From contig NC_092341.1 in the NCBI RefSeq assembly GCF_046630445.1, positions 2,394,001 to 2,458,000 on the forward strand: a stretch of 64,000 bases of DNA. The letters run 5' to 3'. Numbering within the stretch: the stretch's first letter is position 1; every line of letters starts with the position of its first letter. Below the pieces are notes generated by a model that did not search any database, was not told where the DNA came from, and saw nothing but the letters and a program-made list of their open reading frames with translations. A program made the position numbers and the translations under genes. Of this stretch, positions 24,463-36,464 are shown piece after piece. Source of the stretch: Rutidosis leptorrhynchoides (lineage: Eukaryota > Streptophyta > Magnoliopsida > Asterales > Asteraceae).

Positions 24463-25341
24463 GCTGTTGTTGGGCCGTTTGTTGTAGTTGCGATTGATGT
24501 TGCGATTGTTGGGATAATTGTTGCAATTATTGTTGTAATTGCTGCTGTTGTTGTATTGGTGATTCTTATCACCGTTTTCCTCCCACTTTCTTTTGACTTG
24601 CTTCACATTGGCCTCTTCAGCAGTCTGTTCTTTAATTCTTTCTTCAATCTGGTTCACTAGTTTGTGAGCCATTCTACATGCCTGTTGTATGGAGGCGGGC
24701 TCGTGTGAACTTATATCTTCTTGGATTCTTTCCGGTAATCCTTTCACAAACGCGTCGATCTTCTCTTCCTCATCTTCGAATGCTCCCGGACACAATAGGC
24801 ACAATTCTGTGAATCGTCTTTCGTACGTGGTAATATCAAATCCTTGGGTTCGTAACCCTCTAAGTTCTGTCTTGAGCTTATTGACCTCAGTTCTGGGACG
24901 GTACTTCTCGTTCATCAAGTGCTTGAATGCTGACCACGGTAGTGCGTACGCATCATCTTGTCCCACTTGCTCTAGATAGGTATTCCACCATGTTAACGCA
25001 GAACCTGTGAAGGTATGCGTAGCGTACTTCACTTTGTCCTCTTCAGTACACTTACTTATGGCAAACACCGATTCGACCTTCTCGGTCCACCGTTTCAATC
25101 CGATTGGTCCTTCGGTTCCATCAAATTCCAAAGGTTTGCAGGCAGTGAATTCTTTGTAGGTGCATCCTACACGATTTCCTGTACTGCTAGATCCAAGGTT
25201 ATTGTTGGTATGTAGCGCAGCCTGTACTGCGGCTATGTTTGAAGCTAGAAAAGTACGGAATTCCTCTTCATTCATATTCACGGTGTGTCGAGTAGTCGGT
25301 GCCATTTCCTTCAAAATAGTCAAATGGAACAAGTTAATCAT
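20710..25341 (-). CDS. E gag-pol polyprotein, 1543 codons, intact
   Basis: One open frame. The likely start is Met13 (MAPTTRHTV), because the first 12 residues have no gag character. Gag spans about 60-250 (retrotransposon gag fold, [10 protein letters not shown]), followed by a poly-Asn tract at 262-323. Two CCHC zinc knuckles follow (C343-C346-H351-C356 and C391-C394-H399-C404), with a further Cys/His cluster at 328-339. Protease has FDSGAD with D449. RT is at about 650-830 with FIDD at 783-786. RNase H has D932, E969, D994 and D1037. The integrase zinc region has H1120, H1127, C1157 and C1160; the catalytic core has D1190, D1251 and E1287 (35 residues between the last two). A GPF-type module is at 1415-1440 and a chromodomain at about 1482-1532. 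All key residues are present, so it may be active. The chromodomain is expected to guide insertion to heterochromatin. Confidence 0.95.
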
Positions 25342-25437
25342 ACAGAATATTAAGAGTAGTTAATAGTATTTCGTAGCATAATATGAACTCATTTATAAAA
25401 GCTTTTTCTTCATATTAGCGTTTTATAAGTTTAAATT

Positions 25438-25458
25438 CGGGTAGTACCTACCCGTTAA
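25438..25458 (-). other. Internal copy of the 3'-LTR junction motif (E)
   Basis: CGGGTAGTACCTACCCGTTA followed by A. Its last 15 bases equal the 3' junction at 20675-20689. It lies about 97 bp upstream of the gag frame on the minus strand, and is partly self-complementary (GGGTA and TACCC). Confidence 0.6.
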
Positions 25459-25646
25459 GTTCATACTTAGTAGCTAATATACAATTCAACTACTACTATT
25501 CTATATGAAAAACTGATTATAATAATATTTCGCGTTCAAACTTTTATACAATATTTTACAAACTTACAATACCGCCTATTTTACATAAAGCATGAAATAT
25601 AGCACACAATAAATTTGATACAAGATAGTTGTGAAGATAATTCTAG

Positions 25647-26330
25647 CTAGTACACAAGTCGTTCAGCAAAGGCAATAAAGACACGTAATTCATACGTCCA
25701 GAAACAAGTCATGCATTCTGGTTTTACTAGGATTACTTCCCATCCTTGGTCTTGTGGAACATAACCGTTATGGCCGTTGATAAGACAGCGTGTTGTAACG
25801 TCGTCAAAGGGACGAGGGTTACGTAATGTCCAACAGTCCCGTAACAATCTAAAAACCTCATTTCTTACCCCAATTACCGACTCCGTCACTTATGGAAACG
25901 TTTTGTTTAATAGTTGTAGCCCGATGTTCTTGTTCTCACTTTGGTGAGAAGCGAACATTACTAACCCGTAAGCATAACATGCTTCTTTATGTTGCATGTT
26001 AGCCGCTTTTTCTAAATCACGAAGTCCAATATTCGGATATAATGAGTCAAAATAATTTCTTAACCCGTTGCGTAAAATAGCATTTGGGTTCCCCGCAATA
26101 TATGTGTCAAAGTAAACACATCGTAACTTATGGGTTTCCCAATGTGATATCCCCCATCTTTCAAACGAAAGTCTCTTATAAACCAATACATTCTTGGAAC
26201 GTTTTTCGAATGTCTTACAAACTGATCTCGCCTTAAATAGTTGTGCCGAGGAATTCTGTCCGACTCTAGACAAGATTTCATCAATCATGTCTCCGGGTAG
26301 GTCTCTTAAAATATTGGGTTGTCTATCCAT
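25647..26330 (-). pseudogene. F-box gene carried by E (At2g35280-like), one in-frame stop
   Basis: The frame starts at ATG 26330 and continues to 25647, with a single TAA at 25890-25892, after residue 146; the downstream 80 codons stay in the same frame. Residues about 8-50 form an F-box (LPGDMIDEILSRVG, QLFKARSVCKTFEKRSKN). Then come a WExxK-like stretch and a Sel1-like helical repeat (LEKAANMQHKEACYAYGLVMF). Past the stop, a Cys-rich end (CMTCFW) resembles the C-terminus of plant At2g35280-type F-box proteins. F-box proteins recruit substrates to SCF ubiquitin ligases. It has no visible intron and lies in sense between ORF0 and gag, so it would be on the genomic RNA. The stop leaves the F-box part readable. 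Family placement is from motif recognition only. Confidence 0.72.
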
Positions 26331-26467
26331 TTTGTGTTTTTAAACTGTAAAATAGACAATAGTTAGATTCATAAAAAAAATACTTATTAATACAAGCAAT
26401 TTTTACATATATCATAAAGCATAAGCACACTATATTACATATATTACACCACACGAATACAACTATC

Positions 26468-27082
26468 TTATTCCGACTCGCTCATTTCTTCTTCTTCGGT
26501 TTTGGTTCGTTTTGCCAAGTTTCTAGGGATATATGATGTTCCCCTAATACGAGCCGTCGTTATCCACATTGGTTTAGAAAAACCTGGTGGTTTAGAGGTT
26601 CCCGGGTCATTGTTACAACTTAAGGACTTCGGGGGTTGACGATACATATAAAGTTCATCGGGATTGAAATTAGATTTCTCTATTTTTATGCCCTTTCCCT
26701 TATTATTTTCTTTTGCCTTTTTAAATTCAGTTGGGGTAATTTCTATAACATCATCGGAATTCTCGTCGGAATCCGATTCATCGGAGAATTTGTAATCCTC
26801 CCAATATTTTGCTTCCTTGGCGGAAACACCATTGACCATAATTAACCTTGGTTGGTTGGTTCAGGATTTTCTTTTACTTAACCGTTTTATTATTTCCCCC
26901 ACCGGTTCTATTTCTTCATTCGGTTCCGATTCTTCTTCCGGTTCCGATTCTTCTTCCGGTTCCGACTCTTCTTCCGGTTCCTCTTCGGGAACTTGTGAAT
27001 CAGTCCACGAATCATTCCAATTTACATTTGACTCTTCATTATTATTAGGTGAGTCAATGGGACTTGTTCTAGAGGTAGACAT
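26468..27082 (-). pseudogene. Acidic pre-gag ORF of E, one in-frame stop
   Basis: The frame begins at ATG 27082 (MSTSRTSP) and runs 205 codons with one TGA at 26861-26863, after residue 73. The first part is a Glu/Pro/Ser repeat (EEESEPEEESEP). After the stop come a short motif (AKEAKYWEDYKFSDESDSDE), a Lys-rich stretch and an acidic end (EEEEMSESE). It occupies the ORF0 position but lacks the FWxxWGWVR core of A, B2 and F, so it may be another captured gene or a diverged ORF0. CGA-to-TGA would explain the stop, since the lysine/arginine context fits Arg. No known family recognised. Confidence 0.55.
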
Positions 27083-27195
27083 CTATCACATAATATCAAA
27101 CGAGTTAAGAGATCAATATATCACATAATATTCACATGTTAAAAATATATAGTTTCCAATAAAATTTGTTAAGCAATCATTTTTCAAGTAAACAC

Positions 27196-27274
27196 GGTCG
27201 AAGTCCAGAATTACTAATGCATCCTAACAAACTCGATAAGACACACTAATGCAAAATTCTGGTTCTCTAAGACC
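27196..27274 (-). other. Leader hairpin next to the primer site (E)
   Basis: An inner stem CCAGAATT (27205-27212) with AATTCTGG (27255-27262) is perfect; an outer GGTC (27196-27199) pairs with GACC (27271-27274). The loop holds two ACTAATGCA repeats (27213 and 27245). Confidence 0.65.
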
Positions 27275-27277
27275 AAC

Positions 27278-27290
27278 GCTCGGATACCAA
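27278..27290 (-). other. Primer binding site of E
   Basis: On the minus strand TTGGTATCCGAGC, one base inside the 5' LTR; matches the initiator-Met tRNA 3' end apart from one base. Confidence 0.85.
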
Positions 27291-27291
27291 C

Positions 27292-30200
27292 TGAAATGTC
27301 CCGTTCTTATTGATTAAAAACGTTCCATATTAATTGATTTCGTTGCGAGGTTTTGACCTCTATATGAGACATTTTTTTTCAAAGACTGCATTCATTTTTA
27401 AAACAAACCATAACCTTTATTTCATAAATAAAGGTTTAAAAAGCTTTACGTAGATTATTAAATAATGATAATCTAAAATATCCTGTTTACACACGACCAT
27501 TACATAATGGTTTACAATACAAATATGTTACATCGAAATCAGTTTCTTGAATGCAGTTTTTACACAATATCATACAAACATGGACTCCAAATCTTGTCCT
27601 TATTTTAGTATGCAACAGCGGAAGCTCTTAGTATTCACCTGAGAATAAACATGCTTTAAACGTCAACAAAAATGTTGGTGAGTTATAGGTTTAACCTATA
27701 TATATCAGATCGTAACAATAGACCACAAGATTTCATATTTCAATACACATCCCATACATAGAGATAAAAATCATTCATATGGTGAACACCTGGTAACCGA
27801 CATTAACAAGATGCATATATATAAGAATATCCCCATCATTCCGGGACACCCTTCGGATATGATATAAATTTCGAAGTACTAAAGCATCCGGTACTTTGGA
27901 TGGGGTTTGTTAGGCCCAATAGATCTATCTTTAGGATTCGCGTCAATTAGGGTGTCTGTTCCCTAATTCTTAGATTACCAGACTTAATAAAAAGGGGCAT
28001 ATTCGATTTTGATAATTCAACCATAGAATGTAGTTTCACGTACTTGTGTCTATTTTGTAAATCATTTATAAAACCTGCATGTATTCTCATCCCAAAAATA
28101 TTAGATTTTAAAAGTGGGACTATAACTCACTTTCACAGATTTTTACTTCGTCGGGAAGTAAGACTTGGCCACTGGTTGATTCACGAACCTATAACAATAT
28201 ATACATATATATCAAAGTATGTTCAAAATATATTTACAACATTTTTAATATATTTTGATGTTTTAAGTTTATTAAGTCAGCTGTCCTCGTTAGTAACCTA
28301 CAACTAGTTGTCCACAGTTAGATGTATAGAAATAAATCGATAAATATTATCTTGAATCAATCCACAACCCAGTGTATACGTATCTCAGTATTGATCACAA
28401 CTCAAACTATATATATTTTGGAATCAACCTCAACCCTGTATAGCTAACTCCAACATTCACATATAGAGTGTCTATGGTTGTTCCGAAATATATATAGATG
28501 TGTCGACATGATAGGTCGAAACATTGTATACGTGTCTATGGTATCTCAAGATTACATAATATACAATACAAGTTGATTAAGTTATGGTTGGAATAGATTT
28601 GTTACCAATTTTCACGTAGCTAAAATGAGAAAAATTATCCAATCTTGTTTTACCCATAACTTCTTCATTTTAAATCCGTTTTGAGTGAATCAAATTGCTA
28701 TGGTTTCATATTGAACCCTATTTTATGAATCTAAACAGAAAATGTATAGGTTTATAGTCGGAAAAATAAGTTACAAGTCGTTTTTGTAAAGGTAGTCATT
28801 TCAGTCGAAAGAACGACGTCTAGATGACCATTTTAGAAAACATACTTACACTTTGAGTTTAACCATAATTTTTGGATATAGTTTCATGTTCATAATAAAA
28901 ATCATTTTCTCAGAATAACAACTTTTAAATCAAAGTTTTTCATAGTTTTTAATTAACTAACCCAAAACAGCCCGCGGTGTTACTACGACGGCGTAAATCC
29001 GGTTTTACGGTGTTTTTCGTGTTTCCAGGTTTTAAATCATTAAGTTAGCATATCATATAGATATAGAACATGTGTTTAGTTGATTTTAAAAGTCAAGTTA
29101 GAAGGATTAACTTTTATTTGCGAACAAGTTTAGAATTAACTAAACTATGTTCTAGTGATTACAAGTTTAAACCTTCGAATAAGATAGCTTTATATGTATG
29201 AATCGAATGATGTTATGAACATCATTACTACCTTAAGTTCCTTGGATAAACCTACTGGAAAAGGGAAAAGTGGATCTAGCTTCAATGGATCCTTGGATGG
29301 CTCGAAGTTCTTGAAGCAGAATCATGACACGAAAACAAGTTCAAGTAAGATCATCACTTGAAATAAGATTGTTATAGTTATAGAAATTGAACCAAAGTTT
29401 GAATATGATTATTACCTTGTATTAGAATGATAACCTACTGTAAGAAACAAAGATTTCTTGAGGTTGGATGATCACCTTACAAGATTGGAAGTGAGCTAGC
29501 AAACTTGAAAGTATTCTTGATTTTATGAAACTAGAACTTTTGGAATTTATGAAGAACACTTATAACTTGAAGATAGAACTTGAGAGAGATCAATTAGATG
29601 AAGAAAATTGAAGAATGAAAGTGTTTGTAGGTGTTTTTGGTCGTTGGTGTATGGATTAGATATAAAGGATATGTAATTTTGTTTTCATGTAAATAAGTCA
29701 TGAATGATTACTCATATTTTTGTAATTTTATGAGATATTTCATGCTAGTTGCCAAATGATGGTTCCCACATGTGTTAGGTGACTCACATGGGCTGCTAAA
29801 AGCTGATCATTGGAGTGTATATACCAATAGTACATACATCTAAAAGCTGTGTATTGTACGAGTACGAATACGGGTGCATACGAGTAGAATTGTTGATGAA
29901 ACTGAACGAGGATGTAATTGTAAGCATTTTTGTTAAGTAGAAGTATTTTGATAAGTGTATTGAAGTATTTCAAAAGTGTATGAATACATATTAAAACACT
30001 ACATGTATATACATTTTAACTGAGTCGTTAAGTCATCGTTAGTCGTTACATGTAAATGTTGTTTTGAAACCTTTAGGTTAACGATCTTGTTAAATGTTGT
30101 TAACCCAATGTTTATAATATCAAAAGAGATTTTAAATTATTATATTATCATGATATTATCATGTATGAATATCTCTTAATATGATATATATACATTAAAT

Positions 30201-30547
30201 GTCTTTACAACGATAATCGTTACATATATGTCTCGTTTAAAAATCATTAAGTTAGTAGTCTTGTTTTTACATATGTAGTTCATTGTTAATATACTTAATG
30301 ATATGTTTACTTATCATAGTATCATGTTAACTATATATATATCCATATATATGTCATCATATAGTTTTTACAAGTTTTAACGTTCGTGAATCACCGGTCA
30401 ACTTGGGTGGTCAACTGTCTATATGAAACATATTTCAATTAATCAAGTCTTAACAAGTTTGATTGCTTAACATGTTGGAAACATTTAATCATGTAAATAT
30501 CAATCTCAATTAATATATATAAACATGGAAAAGTTCGGGTCACTACA
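27292..30547 (-). repeat. Right (5') LTR of E
   Basis: 3256 bp, TGAAATGTCCCG to GGGTCACTACA, nearly identical to 17420-20674. Hairpin at 27664-27677, candidate TATA box at 29659-29666. Confidence 0.95.
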
Positions 30548-31150
30548 AAGTAGGTGATCGGTCGAGACTAGCAGTGAGAGGTGGCGTTGTGTAGTAGTAA
30601 GCAACTATAAGTGGTGGTATGAGATGATGAGTATGTTCCAAGCAGTGTCCTCATAGTGTCAAGTAGTGTTCGGTGGTGACGGACAGTGTCAAGTAATGAT
30701 GAGTTGTGACGTGATTACACGCTTCTTATAGGTTATACTAACAAATAAATTCGCACATTGTAATATTTCTACTCATAGTGGAGATTATACGGCTTATGCT
30801 ATAAATGGTATCTATCCAAGTAACCTACTTGACTCGCTCCCCATTCCTTATTTTGCAATGTTGAAACTTGTATATGAATTACCGTAATGTAATCCCGGTC
30901 ATTACATTACGCTATCTCACATATCCATTCGACATTACTCCATAAGTTCAAGATAGCGTAGTCAACTTAATTCTCTTAAGTGTCGCGTCGTGTGTACGTA
31001 TGTGATTCGTGATAACATATATCTCATCCAAGTCCATATCATTATGGGTATAGATGCGTATATGCATGTGATGTCTAATATGTAGCCCTACGGGTAGCAT
31101 AGTAGAGCAAACAGTGCAAGCATGGCGTATAACAGTCATTCTAAGTTCAT

Positions 31151-31218
31151 GGCTATAGACTAGACCCACTAATGCACCCTACGGTTAGCACACTAATGTA
31201 TCCTAGTTCCCTATAGCC
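31151..31218 (-). other. Leader hairpin next to the primer site (D)
   Basis: GGCTATAG (31151-31158) pairs perfectly with CTATAGCC (31211-31218). The loop holds CACTAATGCA and CACTAATGTA. It ends three bases from the primer site. Confidence 0.7.
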
Positions 31219-31221
31219 AAA

Positions 31222-31233
31222 GCTCTGATACCA
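31222..31233 (-). other. Primer binding site of D
   Basis: On the minus strand TGGTATCAGAGC, a full match to the plant initiator-Met tRNA type, two bases inside the LTR. Confidence 0.9.
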
Positions 31234-31235
31234 AA

Positions 31236-34200
31236 TGTAATACCCCTTCAGAATCCACTAACAACGTATTAAATCTGGTCCCAATGCTTGGCTTGACTTC
31301 TACATAACAGCAATGTTCTACAGCGGAAGCAACTAACACCTGAGATAAAACATGCAAAACGGATCAACATAAAGTTGAGTAAATCTACAGGTTTGAGTAG
31401 ATAGTTCTCGTATATTTCATAAAACAGTTTTCATAAATCGTTTGTCGAAAATAATTTCTCAAAATCGTTTATCCAAAATAAACCGCTAAGGTTTAATCTC
31501 AAAAGTTGCATATAGCAAATACTAAGTAATAAACTGTTTGTAAGATGTCAAGTTTTATCTGTGAGTGACATCAAAAAGTTCTTTTCATTTCATTTGTTTG
31601 TAGACATTACCATGTCCAGTTTCAAGTTTGTAAACATCATGTTTAAGTGACATTCATCGTAAGTTAGGCCACGAGATTTCTGAAAAGCTTCGTAATAATA
31701 TACACTTATCATGAGCACTTGATTATAAAGCTTTAACCTTTGCGTGAGCCGAGCACACGTCTTTAGTTTACCCTATACTGGTGATACACCGATCAATTGT
31801 ACGAGTAACAACTATATAAGCACCTGTTTAACGTTGCGGTGAGGTTTGTCAAACCTAACGGTACCCCTATAAGTCGAGCTTACAAAGTAACTAATAGAAT
31901 CAAGCTAAGAGATTTTTGATCTGAACTCATATGTATATTCTTTGTAAGTTACTCGTGTCTAATATGTAATATAGTTGTAAAAACACTTTAAGAAATAGTT
32001 TCAAAAGCAGCATATATCTCATCCCAAAAATGTTGCTGAAAAAGGGACTGTAGACTCACCTTAGCAAAAGCACCTGAAATATCTTAGCAAAACGTACTGT
32101 AGTCGAACAATCTCGACCGAACAATGCAACCTAATCACATAAGTCATCTTAAGTTTACACATATAGGTCATACTATGTCAACCCATAGTGTACGCAGAGT
32201 CCTAGTGCTCAGACTGACTCAACGAATAAGTAAAAGTCAACTAATCCAAGCAAGTCACCCAAAGTCAACCCTAAAGTCAACTCAGTCAAAGTGGTCAACT
32301 AAAGTCAAACATCTCAGTAGGTCATGAAAACATGGTCAAAAAGTCAAACCTAGGTCAAGTGTCACTTTACAAGTCATATTTAAGCAAATTGCACATTCGC
32401 AATTTAAAGCATGCCTTCGAAAAACGTACATCGTAGAAAGATTCAACTATAGCTCATAGCACATAAATCATAAAATTATGAACAACTCCAGATCATAACT
32501 ACACTTAAAATCAATTCCAAAAAGCCCAGACAAAGCCTCATACGATAATTAAACGTCAGAAGTCAGAAGAGGTCTAATTACGGTTTACTAAATCAGTTTC
32601 AGCACGCGCATCAGTTTTGAAATATTTCTCAGAAAATATAGAAAATCGATTTTGATGAACAGACAATTGAAGTAATCTCAAAACATTCCAAAATTTTAGT
32701 GGTAAAATAGTCAAAGACATCTCTTTTGCCAATTTGTACAGTTTAATCAATATTTACAGACCTTCCAGTTTTGTTCATCAAACAGACATATCATTTAGAC
32801 GAGCATATATCTTATGGCAAATCACGTTCTCACAAGTTTATATACAAATGAAACATGTCAGGGAACACTTAAACTAACATATTGCAGAATATCAAAGTCT
32901 CAATCAATTCCTAGTTCACTCTAGAAATTTTTATGTAACTTTGAAAATCGATTCAGCTCACTTTAAGAACCAAATCTTCATTTTGACATAACGAGAGCAA
33001 TATATAACCTTTAGACGCAAATCCTAAGTCCAAATTGCATAAATTTTCATAAGTAATACATTAGTATACTTTTTATAAGCTAAAACACAAAGAATGCAAC
33101 TCAGAAAATTCGAATTACATGTGAAACTCTAACGAAACTTCGATTAATCATAACTTAAGCATCCGGTAACGAAATCATGAAAATCCAAAGTCCAAATTTA
33201 TTAATTTTTCGAGATCTATACATATAGATACATTATATGATCAGTACATAAACTCATTTATTCAGATTCATGACCAATCAATTCGTGGTTCACACAACAT
33301 ACAACAATCGCGCAAATTAACAATTAACAACGACTATAATTGCAATCAATTGAGCACTAGAATCTTGTACACCATGTAATTGATCAAAATCAGATCTAAA
33401 AAGATTAGGGTTGATGGTTTTATACCTTCAAATCACAAATTGCAAGTAGATACGTGTAGAGGAGAACGAGAGGAATACGATTATGTAAACGATTAAGCAA
33501 ACGATCAAGCAATTGATGGAGATTGAAGGAGATGAAGATGGCGACCTAGATGATGAAGATGGGGCTGCAAATCAAGAATGGGGGCAGCTACAAGTTGTTC
33601 CCCTTCTTTTGTTATTATTATTTAGGGATTAAAAGGCTTAAAGGGCTTAACTAGTTGGGTTTTAACACTAACGGGCCACGAAAATAACATATGGACCATG
33701 GAGGGTGAAGAATTTCGACCAAAGGGATGTAAAAGGGATTCCATGGGTTCTAAAATGTTGCTAGATGATTTTCTATGGGATCCCGTTAAGAGCCTTTAAG
33801 TGTCGTTAACCGAAAACGCAAACCGGAACGTTAAACGTCAATTTCTCGCGTTTTTAATCTATATAAATTCTAATAAATTGAAAGTACTTTTAAAACATAA
33901 TAATTACATAAAATAATTATTAAAAGTGAAATACCATTCGTTTCGTTATTTTCTTGTACGCGCGTAGTCCGTTTCGAGTGTCGTTAACCGTACCGGATCT
34001 CCGGAACGTTAACTAGTCGTTGAAATGAATTCACCGGATTTAATTTACTAAATAAATAATATATTAAATAAGTTTTTCATAAAGTCAATAATTGTTAGAA
34101 ATAATTATTTTATCGTTTTTCTGAGTTCCGTAAACTGAAAAGCTTTCTAGGCGATTATCTTAATCGTGTCATTTTCTAGGTGTTTCGCTATCCGAAACAA

Positions 34201-34352
34201 GTTCGTCAATTAATATAACCATATTAATTCAAGTAATCTACTAGGATCAAGTATGAATTTAATTCTGTTAAACACATAAAGTTCTAAGTAATCACCGTTA
34301 AATATTTAACGGATAAGTAACGATAGTAACGGGAAAAAGTCGTGTTGTTACA
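31236..34352 (-). repeat. Right (5') LTR of D
   Basis: TGTAATACCCCTTCAG to GTGTTGTTACA. Carries nine W-boxes at 32235-32358. Many substitutions and small indels against the left LTR. Confidence 0.92.
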
Positions 34353-35158
34353 ATATATTATTTTGGAATCAACCTCAACCCTGTATAGCTAACTCGAGCA
34401 TTACCGCATATAGAGTGTCTATAGTTATTCCAAATAATATATATAGATGACGTCGATATGATATGTCAAAACATTGTATACGTGTCTATGGTCTATCAAG
34501 ATTACATAATATATATTAGAATATATGTATAATACAATATAAGTTAGTTAAGTTATGGTTAGTGTAGATTTGTTACAATGTTTCACGTAGCTAAAACAAG
34601 CAAAATTATCCAATTTTGTTTTACCCATAATTTCTTCGTTTGAAATCCGTTTTGAGTGAATTCAATTGCTATGGTTTCATATCGAACCAAAGATTAATAA
34701 TCTAAACAGAAAAGGTATAGGTTTATAGTTGAAAATATAAGTTACAAGTTATTTTTGAAAGAGATAGTCATTTCCGTCAAAAGAACGACATCTTGATTAC
34801 CATTTTGAAAAACATACTTCCACTTTGAGTTTAACCATGATTTATGGATATAGTTTCATGTTCATAAGAAATAAAATTTTCTCAGAAGAACAACTCTTAA
34901 ATCAAATTTTATCATAGTATTTAATTATCCAACCCAAAACAGCCCCCGATTTTACTACGACGGCGTATGTCCGGTTTTACGGTGTTCTTCGTGTTTCCAG
35001 GTTTTAAATCATTAAGTTAGCATATCATATAGATATAGAACATGTGTTTAATTGATTTTAAAAGTTAAGTTAGAAGGATTAACTTTGTTTGCGAACAAGT
35101 TTAGAATTAACTAAACTATGTCCTAGTGATTACAAGTTTAAATCTTCAAATAAGATAG

Positions 35159-35404
<246 letters not shown>

Positions 35405-36383
35405 GAATCGAATGATGTTATGAACATCATTACTACCTCAAGTTTAGTAGGAAAACCTACTAGAAGTGACAAGAAATGATCTAGCTTCAAAAGATTCTTG
35501 GATGGCTTGAAAGTTCTTGAAGTAGAATAATGACACGAAAACAAGTTCAAGTAAGATTTCTACTCGAATTAAGATTGTTATAGTTATAGAAATTGAATCA
35601 AAGTTTGAATATGAATATTACCTTGAATTAGATAGATAACCTACTGTAAATAACAAAGGTTTCTTGATCCTAAATGATTGCTTGGAATGGATTAGAAAGC
35701 TTGGAAGTAGACTTGCAAACTTGAAAGTGTTCCTGATGTGTTCTTGAGTAGTTGTTTTGTAAGTTGATCTAGGTTAGCTAGATTGAGCTAGATTATGATG
35801 AAGATGATGAAGAACACTTAGAAAAATGAGAGAAAACTTGAGAGAGATCAGTTTGATGCATGAAAGTTGAATGAAAAATGTGTTTGTGTGTGTGTAACAT
35901 TCACGTGAAAATGGCCTTGTCATATAGGCTCCATTAGTTTGATTTTTAGTGTAATCATTCATGATAGTTGACAAATGATGGTTCCCACATGTTTAGGTGA
36001 CTCATTAAGGCTGTTAAGATCTGATCATTGAAGTGTATATACTAATAGTAAATACATCTAGAAGCTGGGTATTGTACGAGTACGAATACGGATGAATACA
36101 AGTAGAATTGTTGATGAAAACGAATGAGAATGTAATTGTGACCAACTTTGATATGTGTCTTGAAGTCTTCCAAAAGTGTATTAATACATCTTAATACACT
36201 ACATGTATATACATTTTAACTGAGTCGTTAAGTCATCATTAGTCGTTACATGTAAGTGTTGTTTTGAAACCTTTAAGTTAACGATCTCATTTAATGTAGT
36301 TAACCTATTGTTTATTATATCTAATGAGATGTTAAATTATCATATTATCATGATAACATGGTGTATGAATATATCTTATTACA

Positions 36384-36386
<3 letters not shown>

Positions 36387-36459
<73 letters not shown>
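36387..36459. repeat. TA microsatellite
   Basis: About 73 bp of TA in the C LTR, where the E LTR has only GATATATATACA (20311). Confidence 0.97.

Positions 36460-36464
<5 letters not shown>

Larger units (their letters stand above)
17420..30547 (-). mobile_element. Element E: intact Tekay-like chromovirus with extra pre-gag genes
   Basis: 13,128 bp, inserted in D. LTRs are 17420-20674 and 27292-30547, bounded by TG and CA, with target duplication AAGTA. From 5' to 3' on the minus strand it holds the primer site, leader hairpin, ORF0-like acidic ORF, F-box ORF, internal junction motif, a single gag-pol frame and the 3' junction. By eye the LTRs differ at about a dozen substitutions in 3.25 kb (about 0.4%), so it inserted recently. 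The long LTR, the chromodomain and the Met-tRNA primer site point to the Tekay/Del clade. Confidence 0.93.
30553..31235 (-). mobile_element. D leader and 5' internal end, resumed after E
   Basis: D continues here with the same AGTAGTG-rich character seen before E (17340-17414). The gag expected here is not recognisable. It holds the leader hairpin (31151-31218) and the primer site (31222-31233). Confidence 0.75.
10468..34352 (-). mobile_element. Element D: decayed Ty3/Gypsy chromovirus, split by E
   Basis: LTRs 10468-13559 and 31236-34352 both start TGTAATACCCC and end TTGTTACA. The flanking duplication is ATATA (10463-10467 and 34353-34357). The primer site TGGTATCAGAGC (minus) is at 31222-31233. 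The internal region is 13560-17414 plus 30553-31235, interrupted by E with duplication AAGTA. The LTRs differ by many substitutions and small indels, so D is clearly older than E. Confidence 0.92.

Noticed and set aside
24174..24660. Thr-rich or Val-rich frames over 24174-24660 and 62069-62593
   Set aside because: Shadow frames of the GTT repeats that code for poly-Asn in gag.
30948..31169. A 73-codon frame in the D leader
   Set aside because: It overlaps the hairpin region near the primer site, shows no motif and has no homologue in the other elements.
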